DNA of 64,000 nucleotides from NCBI GenBank assembly GCA_017591395.1, contig WEDG01006465.1, forward strand, positions 62,001 to 126,000, in the 5' to 3' direction. Shown in pieces: positions 44,470-53,960 of the stretch. The notes under the pieces were generated by a model. That model was not told the DNA's origin, ran no database searches, and saw nothing but the letters and a program-made list of their open reading frames with translations. Each line of letters opens with the position of its first letter. Position 1 is the stretch's first letter. Made by a program: the position numbers and the translations under genes. The stretch comes from Schistocephalus solidus. Lineage: Eukaryota; Platyhelminthes; Cestoda; Diphyllobothriidea; Diphyllobothriidae.

Positions 44470-45144
44470 GCTTTTTGAATAATCGTACATTTAATCCCCT
44501 TATCACTGTGAGGCAGCTTGACCATCCTCGGCGCAGCAGTCATCGCAATGTCTTTTTATTTCTTCCATTAGCTCGCACAGTTAAGTATCGACGGTTCTTT
44601 TTCGATAAACGCCATGGCCATGTTGATAAACTTCCCCATAATATAAAAGTCCAACGGAGTTATTCTTTGTTTAAGATTACCATTACTAGTTTTTTGCATT
44701 CAGAACAGTTTCCAAGAATTCTGGGCGCCGACACGGTAGAATCTGTTTTCATGTTCGACGGAGTGCGCGGCATCTGAACTCGATCCCAGGTGTTACCTTG
44801 AGGGATACGGCACCGTCTCTACAGCCTGCACCCGTTGACTTCTCCGGCAGACAGTGAGCGACCGTACACGGATGCTTTCTTGCCTGAGGTAGAATCCCGG
44901 TTCCTAGCAAAGACAGAGAGACTGCATACAGACTGCAATTGTGTTAGCCCTTCCCTGATCTGAATTGCTATCATCCTTACAGGCGGCAGTTTTTTCTCCT
45001 GAATAACATGAAAATAGGAAAAACACTTATAATGATATATATTCAGGAGTTTTTTTCACTGCCAGCCTCTACCCACTGAATATTTCATCTGACAATGCCT
45101 GTAAACCGGTATTAAATACAACTATTATTATTATTATTATTAAT
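44470..45144 (+). mobile_element. family 2 LINE 3' end and tail
   Basis: Coding remnants continue to about 44777 (IKVQRSYSLFKITITSFLHS), followed by 3' UTR with a hairpin and a final (ATT)n run at 45122-45144. The same 3' UTR end occurs inverted at 39465-39640. Confidence 0.82.
44996..45049 (+). other. hairpin in LINE 3' UTR
   Basis: CTCCTGAATA (44996-45005) and TATTCAGGAG (45040-45049) form a perfect 10-bp stem with a 34-base loop, followed by a T run. The other copy (39561-39592) keeps a 7-bp core of the same stem with an 18-base loop. A structured 3' end is what the RT of many LINEs recognises; that role is inferred here. Confidence 0.75.
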
Positions 45145-45651
45145 ATTGAAGAAAGCAGTGCACTTCTGAACATTACCAAAATTAAGCTAAACAGTGAAGG
45201 GCTGGCACACTGTGATGGATGCCGAGGACTCACAACCAGAGTTTTGAGATTAGAAGGAGACCTCGATCTCCTATCGGAAATAATATCAGTCCTCATAAAA
45301 CATAACAAAAATTAACTCGCCGAAACACGATGCAAATGAGCTGAAAAACATCAGCAAGCTAGACCATAATCATCGCAAGGAAACGGTAGAAGTCAATAGG
45401 CACAACATTAAGCTAAACAAAAAGAGAAAAAGAACGAAGTCATTAGAACAATCCTCTGAGTCAGTTGAAATACAGATGACCAGAAAGAAAATAAGTGAGG
45501 AGGAAATTATGTCTTGCGTTTCCCCAGGTTCGGGAAATCTGGTGCACATAGAATCCGACTGCACAAAAGTAAATCAGCGATCGACGGTCTCTGAAAAGTC
45601 GAAAACAGTAATCGTAAGGTATCTTTACTGCCACGGACGAGCAACAGCAGC
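45145..45651 (+). mobile_element. family 1 LINE 5' region, decayed ORF1 start
   Basis: In shifting frames: ITKIKLNSEGLAHCDGCRGL, TRVLRLEGDLDLLSEIISVL and LIKHNK, a short coiled-coil-like start matching 39443-39250 on the - strand. Stops break it before 45650. Confidence 0.65.
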
Positions 45652-46656
45652 ATGCTCTTTACATGTCCATCGAACTACAATGAAGCAGGGCATGGTAGCC
45701 AGCAAAGTAATGGCGGAAAAGTGACCTGTGACTTATCGACAGACCTGGATGACACAAACCAAAATTCAGGTTTCCCGGGTGCTATTCGAGCAAACGCATT
45801 GTCAGGAGAACTCACGCTGTTTGAAAGGTCCATAGAGATGTCTGCAAATCAACCAACAGGCTCATCGATGAAGACAAATTTGAACACAGTATTAAAGACT
45901 GTAACAAAGGGCATTATTCAACCTTCCATCACTAAAAGAAAACAGGATGCAGAAACGAGTTTTTTACCTGACAGATCATTTTGTCTGGTAGTACAGGGAG
46001 TCTCAGAGGCTACTGGGGAAACGCCAAAAGAAAGGGTAAAACAGGATCTGCTGATATTTCAAAATTTATTGAATGATACGCAAGAAACTGGTGTGACAGT
46101 CGAAATCAAAAAGATCTTTCGATTGGGGCCTCTCGTTACAAATGAAACGCATGAGGTTCGACCAAGACCATTAATAGTCGTCTTGGGGAGCAAACAGCAG
46201 GTAGATCTATTGCTCTCTCGAAAGCCCCGACTACGAAGGAATCATCGTGGAGTTTTTTTTTCAGCCGGATTACTCTCCCACCGATCGGATGAAAATGAGG
46301 ACACTGGTAGCAGAATTGAAAAGATGTCAATACGAGGGGGAACAAAACTTGAAAATTTTAAACAACAAAATAGTCAAAACGGTGCGCTCGTTTTTATGGG
46401 AACATCCGGTGAAATTGACGGCAACCACGCCGGTCAAAAGCCCTACCAAATGCCTATAGATTTGAACCCAGACAGGAGACTGGATATATCTTGTGAAATA
46501 TCCAGCAAAAATCGCCATGTGGAAGAAAGAACCAAAAATTTTCCGAAATCGAGGGAAGAAAACAAGATTAAAATGATGTACACAAATGTGCAGAGTCTAT
46601 TGAACAAAATGGATGAAATTAAACTGGTCGTGGACCATTTACAGCTGACTTCATAG
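45652..46656 (+). pseudogene. family 1 LINE ORF1 (RNA-binding)
   Basis: A 334-residue frame whose middle (DRSFCLVVQGVSEATGETPK, VEIKKIFRLGP, RPRPLIVVLGSKQQVDLLL) resembles the RRM-like ORF1 of CR1/jockey LINEs. After the T run at 46250-46260 the conserved continuation (QPDYSPTDRMKMRTLVAELK, EGEQNLKILNNKIV) lies in the other frame (46247-46459), so the run marks a one-base shift. The start of the endonuclease (KMMYTNVQSLLNKMDEIKLV) is back in this frame at about 46570. The listed start is only the first start codon of the open frame, as coding similarity begins upstream. Confidence 0.8.
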
Positions 46657-47654
46657 CTCTAACTAAAACATGGTTAAATGAACAAATCGCAGACACAGAA
46701 GTCAGAATAGACGGTTTTCAGCTTATCCGCATGGATAGAAACGGACGTAGGGGTGGTGGAATCACAATGTTTATACGAGAAGGCATTGACTTCATTCTGG
46801 ATGGGCCCTCGCCAAATAGGATCTCGTCTTGCGAAATACTTTATTGTAAACTGAAAGTCCCAAACCAACCAAACCTCTATATGGCCGTGGTATATTGACC
46901 CCCAGGACAGCGAACGGACACGGACGAAGCACTCATCACAGAGGTAAAGCAAATCTGCCGTAGCAAACACTTATAAATACTTGGAGATTTCAACGCTCCC
47001 GATATCGATTGGGTGTCAATGTACTGCTCGCGATCAGAAAATTCATTCGAACAGAAATTACTACAGTTGGTTAATGACGAGTTTCTTACCCAACATGTCA
47101 CAATGAAAACGCGGTTCTGAAATGGGCTGCAGTCAAGCTGTTTAGATCTAATCATTAGTAGAGACAACAATTGCATCCTTGCATTAAGTTCTTACGTGCC
47201 GCTTGGACGAAGTGATCATAGCGTTCTTGCTTGGGAGTACAGTCATTTTTCTGTTCCCAAATGTCGTGCAGTTAGGCAGAGAAATGTATGGACAGGGGAT
47301 TATCCCAAAATGAAAGAATTACTGAATTGGATAGACTGGAGCCCTGCACATGTACCTGACCCAAATGCTGCCTGGTTCTTCATTAGTAAATTGATTCAGC
47401 AGTTGGTAGAGAAATTCTGCCCACTTAAAAGGCGATCGTGCGTCTCCCGACCCGAGTGGGGGACATCGGAAATAAAAAAGAATCTCAAGAAGAAAAGAAG
47501 ACTGTGGAGAATATATGCCAGATATCAACAACCCGAACATTTTTCTGCTTTTAAGAAACAGCGAAATCGGTGTCGGAATCTTCTGAGAAAAGAAAGATCA
47601 GCCTTTGAGTCGGAAATAGTCAAAGACATACCAAGAAATTTGAAAAGGTTTTAA
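46566..47654 (+). pseudogene. family 1 LINE ORF2: endonuclease and linker
   Basis: APE-type endonuclease: MMYTNVQSLLNKMDEI (catalytic Asn block), then after a shift FIALTKTWLNEQIAD. The catalytic Glu of the usual LTETWL is Lys here. RNGRRGGGITMFIREGIDF, LGDFNAPDIDWVSMY and LGRSDHSVLAWEY (SDH) follow. Three stops interrupt it: TGA in VVY.PPG (about 46899), TAA before ILGDFN, and TGA in TRF.NG (about 47118). The 152-residue linker frame 47196-47654 (RNVWTGDYPKMKELLNWIDW, RSRKRxRRLWRIYA-like basic segment) is open and ends at TAA. Confidence 0.88.
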
Positions 47655-47774
47655 GCTCACGTTAATAAGGCAAAACGAAATTGCGACTGCATTCCTTGTC
47701 TTAAAGACAATCAGGGAAAAAGGTTAACTGATAACTCTGATAAGACCAGCCTCTTATCCAATTTCTTTATATCC

Positions 47775-48137
47775 GTGTATACCGAGGAACCACCTTTTGA
47801 CGAGGACGAATACTACAGTACTGCCACATCTACAAACAAAATAAGCACGGTGTCAGTTCCAATGGACACAGTAAGAAAAACTCTGAAACAACTACAGCCC
47901 ACTAAATCACCTGGCCCAGATGTTATATCCGCAAAAGTTCTCAATGAACTCACAGACCAGCTGGCCTCTCCACTCTCCACGATATTTGAAAGTTCGATGG
48001 AGGTGGGGGCTCTGCCTACCGAGTGGAAGATAGCCAACATAACCCCCATCTATAAAAGAGGAGAGAGAGGACATCACCAAACAGTTTCCGACCAGTCAGC
48101 CTCACAAGTATCTGTTGCAAAATTATGGAGAAGATAA
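47775..48137 (+). CDS. family 1 LINE ORF2: RT N-terminal segment
   Basis: 120 residues containing VRKTLKQLQPTKSPGPDVIS and VLNELTDQLASPLSTIFESS, then WKIANITPIYKRGE, the first RT motifs. After RGE the frame departs from the expected 'NYRPVSLT' block, which is damaged near 48062-48110. The following 414-residue frame restarts in register with the conserved 'ME(K)II' residues. So this and the next entry were one protein. Confidence 0.88.
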   Translation: MYTEEPPFDEDEYYSTATSTNKISTVSVPMDTVRKTLKQLQPTKSPGPDVISAKVLNELTDQLASPLSTIFESSMEVGALPTEWKIANITPIYKRGERGHHQTVSDQSASQVSVAKLWRR

Positions 48138-49369
48138 TCAAAACGGAACTGATGAAGCATCTTGAAGAAAATAACTTGCTAAGTTCATATCAACATGGAT
48201 TTCGAAGTGGTCGATCCTGCCTCACAAACTTGCTCACATCCATGGAAATTTGGACAAAATCATTAGAAATGGGTTTGTTAGTCGATGCGGTCTACATTGA
48301 CTTTAGCAAAGCCTTTGACAGGGTTCCACACAAACGTCTGATCTTTAAGCTCCGTCAAATGGGTGTGGCTGGCAACCTAATCAAATGGTTTGCCGACTTT
48401 CTCACAGACAGGCACCAGCGTGTTTGTATCGGAGACGCCAAGTCTCACTGGGAAACCATTCACAGTGGAGTTCCGCAGGGCAGCGTTCTGGGTCCCATTT
48501 TGTTTCTGATATACGTAAACGACTGCCTGGATTGTCTGACATGCGAGAAGGTAATGTTCGCTGACGATTTGAAGTTATGGAACTCGATTGAAAAATCGGA
48601 GGATGCGCGGAAATTACAACAAAACTTAGTTCGCATGCAAACATCGTGTGATGAGTGGCTGCTGAACCTTAATCTTAACAAATGCCAAATAATCCGACTG
48701 CGGTCTAGTTCCAGAAGGATGATTAGGTTTGAATACCAGTACTTCATCAGTGGTCACCAACTCCAGAAGGTAAATATTCTAAAGGACTTGGGTATATGGA
48801 TAACACCAACTCTCACACCATCGTCGCACTGTGCGAATATCGCAAAGAAAGCTATGAGTATTTTAGGCGCAATCAGGAGTTCCTTCGTTAATTTTGACGG
48901 AGAGCTTTTTGGGCGCGTGTTTGGAACATTTATCCGGCTGGTGTTGGAATATTGCGTTCAGGCGTGGCGCCCTTGGACGAAACATGACTACGCTCTGCTG
49001 GAGAAAGTTCAACGGAGGGCAACGAAACTAGTCAGTGGATTGGAATACCTACCCTATGAGGGCCGCCTAGAAAGACTTAAAATTTTTACTCTCTCTTATA
49101 CGCAATACAGAGGGGATATGATCTTAGTCTTCAAACTTGTCAGAGGAGTTGATTGTGCTCTTCAGATGGCCAACTTTTTTGAATTGGCAAACATGACAAG
49201 TCTCCGAGGTCACCAATACAAACTGAAAAGAAATCACGCCAAACTTGAAGTGCGGGCCAACTTCTTTTCCCAACGGGTGATTGACGAATGGAACAAACTG
49301 CCAGCCTCAGTTGTTCAGGCTGAAAGCGTAGAAATGTTTAAAAGAAGACTTGATGCATTTTTTACTTGA
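48125..49369 (+). CDS. family 1 LINE ORF2: RT core and C-terminus
   Basis: A 414-residue intact frame. HGFRSGRSCLTNLLTSMEIW is the fingers; Asp59 lies in VYIDFSKAFDRVPH (motif A). SGVPQGSVLGPILFLIYVND (113-133) is motif B. FADD at 145-148 is the catalytic motif C, intact. LNLNLNKCQIIRLRSSSRR and LKDLGIWITPTLTPSSHCAN follow, then thumb YCVQAWRPWTKHDYALLEKV, QRRATKLVSGLEYLPYEGRL, and the C-terminal FFSQRVIDEWNKLPASVVQA. It ends naturally at TGA before a short UTR. It is the best RT copy of its family here and can serve as the reference for the fragments. Confidence 0.95.
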   Translation: MEKIIKTELMKHLEENNLLSSYQHGFRSGRSCLTNLLTSMEIWTKSLEMGLLVDAVYIDFSKAFDRVPHKRLIFKLRQMGVAGNLIKWFADFLTDRHQRVCIGDAKSHWETIHSGVPQGSVLGPILFLIYVNDCLDCLTCEKVMFADDLKLWNSIEKSEDARKLQQNLVRMQTSCDEWLLNLNLNKCQIIRLRSSSRRMIRFEYQYFISGHQLQKVNILKDLGIWITPTLTPSSHCANIAKKAMSILGAIRSSFVNFDGELFGRVFGTFIRLVLEYCVQAWRPWTKHDYALLEKVQRRATKLVSGLEYLPYEGRLERLKIFTLSYTQYRGDMILVFKLVRGVDCALQMANFFELANMTSLRGHQYKLKRNHAKLEVRANFFSQRVIDEWNKLPASVVQAESVEMFKRRLDAFFT

Positions 49370-49512
49370 TGAACATATATTTAGTCGACAGCAATGATCG
49401 ATATACTAAAACGACTATCGCCATGTAACATTTGCTTGTTTTGCTAGTGTCTATCTGTAAATAGGGTTTTCAAAGGCTCTGCCTATCTTCCTTATATATA
49501 CTGAATTATACT
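49370..49512 (+). mobile_element. family 1 LINE 3' UTR and tail
   Basis: Short 3' UTR (gtaaatagggttttcaaagg) ending in the repeated tail 'tactgaattatactgaa'. It is followed at once by the displaced 3' part of the outer LINE. Confidence 0.85.
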
Positions 49513-49925
49513 GAACTCATCTGCGTGGTCATCCTTACGAGGTCAATAGCGAACGCACGCGATTGAACCGCAGAAAGTTTTTTTCAGCCAACGAGTGGTA
49601 CGAGCTTGGAACTCGTTACAAAGTGAGACGATTACCTCTGACAGCATTAATTTTTTTAAAAAGAAGGCTTGATGACATAATATTTGACAAAAGATGACTC
49701 TCACAACATGAGTACTTAAAACCAGCCTCTTAAAATCTTTCGGTTTCTACTTTTCTTCCACAATGTTTCGCCTATAGATGTGAACACGCATTTAAAGTTA
49801 TGTTATGCTTTGACTCAATTTTTAAATGTACACCATTTTTTTATAGTGACTGTACGCATGAAATGATAGTTTTATATTATTAGGGTCATCAAGGGCAATG
49901 CCCGTAACCCTTCAAAATGTACAAT
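49513..49925 (+). pseudogene. outer family 1 LINE, displaced 3' end
   Basis: 'actcatctgcgtggtcatcc' resumes exactly at the point lost at 42383 (the unbroken copy has 'gcctgcacaactcatctgcg' at 25333). It continues through the remains of the CFSQRV..WNSLP block to the tail 'gggtcatcaagggcaatgcc...cccttcaaaatgtac'. Confidence 0.9.
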
Positions 49926-51280
49926 ATACAAGTTCCTCTATTGTTTTATAGTTAACCAAAAGAACTTGATAAAACGTATGAAGGATATTTACAAATGACT
50001 CAGCCGTTTTGCAGGTCTCGAGAAATCTGGATAACTGTTGACCTTGCACAGCTTTGACGACATGTTTTGCTTGGCTGTTAATTGGACACGAATCAGTTCT
50101 GTAATTCGTTAGAATTGGTTGCAAAACAAAATGTGTTCAAAACACGATTTCTGAGAAAATTCCACAGATGCTGAAATTAATTCTGCACGAATGGTTCCGG
50201 TGGCAACTTGTGAGGTGGTATCGAGGTCGAAATAGTCGCAGTTAGAGAGCAGGTGTAGCGGCCGAGGACTACGAGGTTGGAACACACGGGCGAGTAACGC
50301 ACCTGTAGTCGTTATTAGACGATGCGCGTACTGAACAGGGTCTCTCAGCACCATGCCGATCACTCAAACGCAACATTCATTAGGAGGAATGACAAAAATG
50401 TCGGAACTGGATTCTACTTATAAGAAGGATATAAAGGTATGAAAGGACACGATAGAAAATAAGGAAGGGAGCGTTACATGAAGCGATGTCCCTTTTGGAT
50501 TGGGGGAGTTCTGTCATGTCCATTGGATAACCAGTGGGTAATGCAACGATGTAGGCAACTGCAGGGTCGGGAAGAGGGGATGCTGACATTGAGTGGAGGA
50601 TAACGATTCGATAAGCAGTGACGATAATCGTGGGGACGGGGGTAGGCGTTCGAGAGTGGAAGGGGGCACCGGCATCTTCACTGACATAAGATCACTCCAT
50701 TCCCATCTAGGATCCGTGCAAAAAGTGTTCCAAGTCCATTTAAACAATTCTGTCGGAACTGGGGTTCGTTACACAGGTAATCCCGTTGTGCTCATTCAGG
50801 CGTAGGTATAAGGTTTAAGAGCTGAGTCTGGGATGCGTGAGCGCAAGCACCTATGGGTGACGAAGGAGGCTGACTGACGCACGTAGGAAAGCCACAGGTG
50901 GGGATGCCACCGGGATGAGCTCAGGTCAAGCCTGTGAATTGATCGTGCGTTGGTGGTGGTCCACGGGTTAGCATGCATGTTGCAGCTGTCGACTGAGAAA
51001 AGGGATGCCAAAGAAGGGGCACAACTGCTAAATACTGTCTGATAAACAAGCCACTAATACAACTTATACAGGAAATACGGTTACTGAGGAAACATCATCC
51101 AACACAACGAAGAGAAGACAAAGCAGGATTTTACACACGCTCGGGAAAAAATAACCAATGATCGATCAAAATCATAAACCAATAGGAATCGTTACAAGTT
51201 TTTTATAAATAACGTCCCGCGGTTGGTCATCAATAGACCTCACTGTCAGTCATCTGTTTTTACTCCCTAAATTTTATGCA
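49926..51280. other. intergenic, upstream of lipase gene
   Basis: Only short frames, none with a known domain or splice sites in phase with the lipase. It should contain the lipase promoter, but I cannot identify a core promoter. Confidence 0.45.
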
Positions 51281-51375
51281 ATGCCAGCCATTATTTTATT
51301 TGGTCGAGGGTGGCTATTTAGTAGTGATGACCTTGTCTTTTCGTCAATCATTATAATTTTCGTGCGTTTAGCTCT
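51281..51375 (+). CDS. DAGL: diacylglycerol lipase, exon 1 (start)
   Basis: The ATG opens MPAIILFGRGWLFSSDDLVF. This matches the highly conserved start of animal sn1-specific diacylglycerol lipases (MPG.V.F.RRW...SDDLV.P), so the start is secure. Hydrophobic residues 21-32 begin the first membrane helix. It ends in phase 2 at ct|gtaagt. The enzyme cleaves diacylglycerol to 2-arachidonoylglycerol at the plasma membrane. The N-terminus looks slightly nearer the beta form (LFGR.W...SDDLVF) than alpha, but the assignment is open. Confidence 0.92.
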
Positions 51376-51448
51376 GTAAGTTTACATCATTTTCTTACAT
51401 GCGTGTCAGCACTTTATCCGCAGCTATTCCCTTTATTCTATTCTGCAG
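51376..51448 (+). other. lipase intron 1 (73 nt)
   Basis: gtaagt ... ttctgcag. An alternative open frame crosses it but lacks the conserved lipase residues. Confidence 0.75.
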
Positions 51449-51482
51449 TGATGGTTTGACATGCCTACCCGAAACACTGACT
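51449..51482 (+). CDS. DAGL: diacylglycerol lipase, exon 2 (micro-exon)
   Basis: 34 bases: completes the split codon and adds DGLTCLPETLT, then donor gtaagc at 51483. It replaces the first extracellular loop of vertebrate lipases. Supported by phase and splice sites on both sides rather than by sequence similarity, so less certain than its neighbours. Confidence 0.7.
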
Positions 51483-51519
51483 GTAAGCTATTGGAACTTT
51501 TTTGATATGCCTTTCTTAG

Positions 51520-51735
51520 TACGTGGCCTACTCTGGCTTCGGAGTATCAGTCGCACAACTATTTCTTCGATGCGCACTGGCGATTGCCAGTGCCTCCGGA
51601 GGCATTTCGGAGGTTGATCGCCGGGCGCCTGTTACGAAAATATTATATGCACACATTTTTATGATGTTTATTGAGTTAGCTGTCTACGCATCCATAATTT
51701 ACCTTGAAGCTACCTCAGAAAAATGCGCAACCGAG
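51520..51735 (+). CDS. DAGL: diacylglycerol lipase, exon 3
   Basis: Acceptor tttcttag ending 51519, donor gag|gtaatt at 51736, 72 codons, phase 0 at both ends. YVAYSGFGVSVAQLFLRCAL is membrane helix 2. GGISEVDRRAPVTKILYAHI is the short loop plus the start of helix 3; the family has .RG.I......R..M..LLY.RL here. FMMFIELAVYASIIYL completes helix 3, and the end EKCATE matches the conserved Cys after helix 3. The preceding intron is only 37 nt. Reading past the donor gives a hydrophobic stretch that ends in the TA repeat and is not homologous. Confidence 0.9.
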
Positions 51736-52593
51736 GTAATTATAACTTTAGGTTTACTTTGGCATTTTTCTTGCCAAGCCATTTTCATTTTACATCAAGC
51801 ATGTTTATGCAGACCCTCAACTTATATCACAGAAACAAATAAGACTTGTCATCAGACTATATATATATATATATATATGATAGTGTGCGGCTCACCGATC
51901 TGCTTAAGGAGCATACATGTTCCGTTGTGTCCTGGAGCTCAGACTAGGGGCCCTCGCAGGCAGTCGCATAGCGACGTTTAGCATGTATTGATAAATTTGA
52001 ACCGGCAAAGACACATGCATTCTAATCGTTTCTCAAACGCATCTTCCCAAGCACACCAGTATAATTAGTTCTATAGTATTTTTACCCCCACGGGGTTAAA
52101 CTTACAGTTCAAGCTCTCTTAATAGTCGGATTACGTTAACCGATCTCAATGGTTCTTGACGGCAAACGTGGTCGCAGGATTTGTTATTATTGTTTGAAAA
52201 TGGTGTATACATAAGGGTTCAGTTGAATCCAATAATAAATTTTCTTTGCTTCTATAAAATCGATGTTCTATAAGACTTTGGTCGAACTATTTAGAAGCTT
52301 ATGGCTATTATTTACGCTAATACAATTTTTTTATGCAATAATAAGTTAATCGTATTATACAGAGCAGCTTCATGTATTACAAGAAAAGGCCGCTTATCAA
52401 ATTGACCCTTTCATTTTAGAAGTGAAGGTCTATCTCAACAGTCAGCCATTAAAAATCCATGGATACGTACTTATTAGCAAGTTAACTTGCAATTTATCAC
52501 CTCTCTCCTGCGCTTTTTATCAAGTTGTGCAACCATTTTCTTCATGTTATAAAAGTTTAGTTTTCAAAAGGCCTATGCAAACTTTTATTTCAG
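51736..52593 (+). other. lipase intron 3 (858 nt)
   Basis: gtaatt ... acttttatttcag. It contains a TA run (51860-51878) and a reversed SINE tail (to about 51985). Otherwise nothing seen. Confidence 0.8.
51880..51985 (-). repeat. SINE tail, minus copy
   Basis: Reverse of the SINE tail: 'gtcgctatgcgactgcctgc', 'gagctccaggacacaacgga', 'acatgtatgctcctt', preceded on the + strand by a short TA microsatellite. Confidence 0.75.
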
Positions 52594-52911
52594 ATATGTT
52601 TGGTACTCAGGATAATCTGCATAACAGCCATTGCGTTGATTGCAGCGAACATCATATCGTTTTTACTGCAGTACGACTCCACTGGTCGCGTTTGGAAAGA
52701 TACTCCAGGCCTGTGGTGTATGGAAATTGACAAAGAGGTGACTACACTCAACCGCGCTAAGGCCCATTATCTCAATGCCAGACTGTGGAATCGACGCTTA
52801 AGATGCCTGGCTTGCCTCAGAAACACTTGCCATAACACGGACCCATCTTCGAAAACTAATGATCAACTCACCGTTCTCTTAGTTTCTGACATCGTTGGAC
52901 ACTTCTTTATG
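52594..52911 (+). CDS. DAGL: diacylglycerol lipase, exon 4
   Basis: 318 bases, phase 0 both ends (acceptor ttatttcag, donor atg|gtgcgt at 52912). ICLVLRIICITAIALIAANI then ISFLLQYDSTGRVW is membrane helix 4, ending in the conserved FDPTGR-type motif. KAHYLNARLWNRRLRCLACL matches the basic region W..R.K..CCC that follows. NDQLTVLLVSDIVGHFFM matches the amphipathic A..ELF..FF segment before the lipase domain. Counting from the conserved Cys of exon 3 to DSTGR gives within one residue of the human proteins. The frame remains open past the donor, but without similarity. Confidence 0.93.
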
Positions 52912-53539
52912 GTGCGTAAATGCATACATTCTTTCAATGTTGAGAGTACAGTCGATGTGCTCACGTGTACGCATACTTTAGATTCTTCATAACCGAAGTT
53001 TTGCGTTTCAGTTATTAATATACCATGTTAGTTGCCGGTTCATCTGTGACTAGCATTACTTTTCTCGACAAATGGTCTGTGAGGAGGAAGTTTACAATCG
53101 GAAATCATATTGTTGGGTAGTTACATCGAATAGCATCCGTTTGGTAAATTTAAAGTAGTTTACCGTCGTCCAATAGGGTGACCACGCGGAAAACCCAATG
53201 GGCCCTGTAGGCTTTTGCAGTTTTGCATACATTATTTTGCCTTTTTTCAGAATTTTAGATATACTGAGTGCACGGAGTAGTCATTTTTAATGTGCGGTCT
53301 AATTTAAAGTAAGCTAAGAAAACTAAGCAATTATATGCAAGTATGACCGTTTTTGTTAACTCTTGCAGAATACGATATTTTCACATTAACTATCAGTGAT
53401 TTAGTAGGTTCGATGGCAATGCGTCCTTGTTATACGTATCTCGGCTTTTGCACGATCGAAAAATATCTTGCTGGGGTATCGCAAAGCTACTTTGTCTGCC
53501 GAAATTGCTTAAAATAAACGTTTTACACCTATACATATG

Positions 53540-53690
53540 ACGGAGTACCGACAAAGACAAGAGAAACCAGAATGGCCATTTCTGGCTTATTAGCCGTCAT
53601 CAGCTAGTGATAACCAATCCCAAGTGTGGATCACCTGGGATTTGAACCCCCGATCTTTGGTCATTGATTCGAACGCTCAACGAAAGAGCC
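53540..53690 (-). repeat. SINE, minus copy
   Basis: Reverse orientation head and body: 'gtggctctttcgttgagcgt', B box 'gggggttcaaatccc', and body 'gctgatgacggctaataagccagaaatggcc' read on the - strand. Confidence 0.85.
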
Positions 53691-53960
53691 ACAGGCTAGT
53701 CCTATCGGTTTTTGTTGGGAATATCAATGAAATGGCGCCCACCAATCTAGTTATAACACATGCTTGTCCTTTCGTGCTTTGGAGCTCAATCTAGAGCACT
53801 CACAGGCAGTCGCATTGCGACTAGTACCATATACATATGATGGCCTGCAAGGGCTCTCGATTAAGCCCCAAGGCACAATATGACAAATATGTTCCGTAAC
53901 TTGATCGGAGAGCGCCACTTCACCATTGTTACAACTATATAATGACAGTACTACAATCTT
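53691..53960. repeat. further SINE tails in both orientations
   Basis: 53700-53830 holds the linker and tail of a second minus unit (cgattcgaac..., cttgtccttt, gcagtcgcattgcgact). 53850-53945 holds the tail of a + unit (cattaagccccaaggcacaa, gttccgtaacttgatcggag). The arrangement again is tandem plus inverted. Confidence 0.7.

Noticed and set aside
51399..51617. 72-residue + strand ORF crossing the start of the lipase gene
   Set aside because: Its frame runs through two introns; the homologous residues are obtained only after splicing 51375/51449 and 51482/51520.
51736..51981. continuation of the hydrophobic lipase exon 3 frame
   Set aside because: It passes a good donor and ends in a TA run and SINE sequence; the spliced version matches the family length within one residue.
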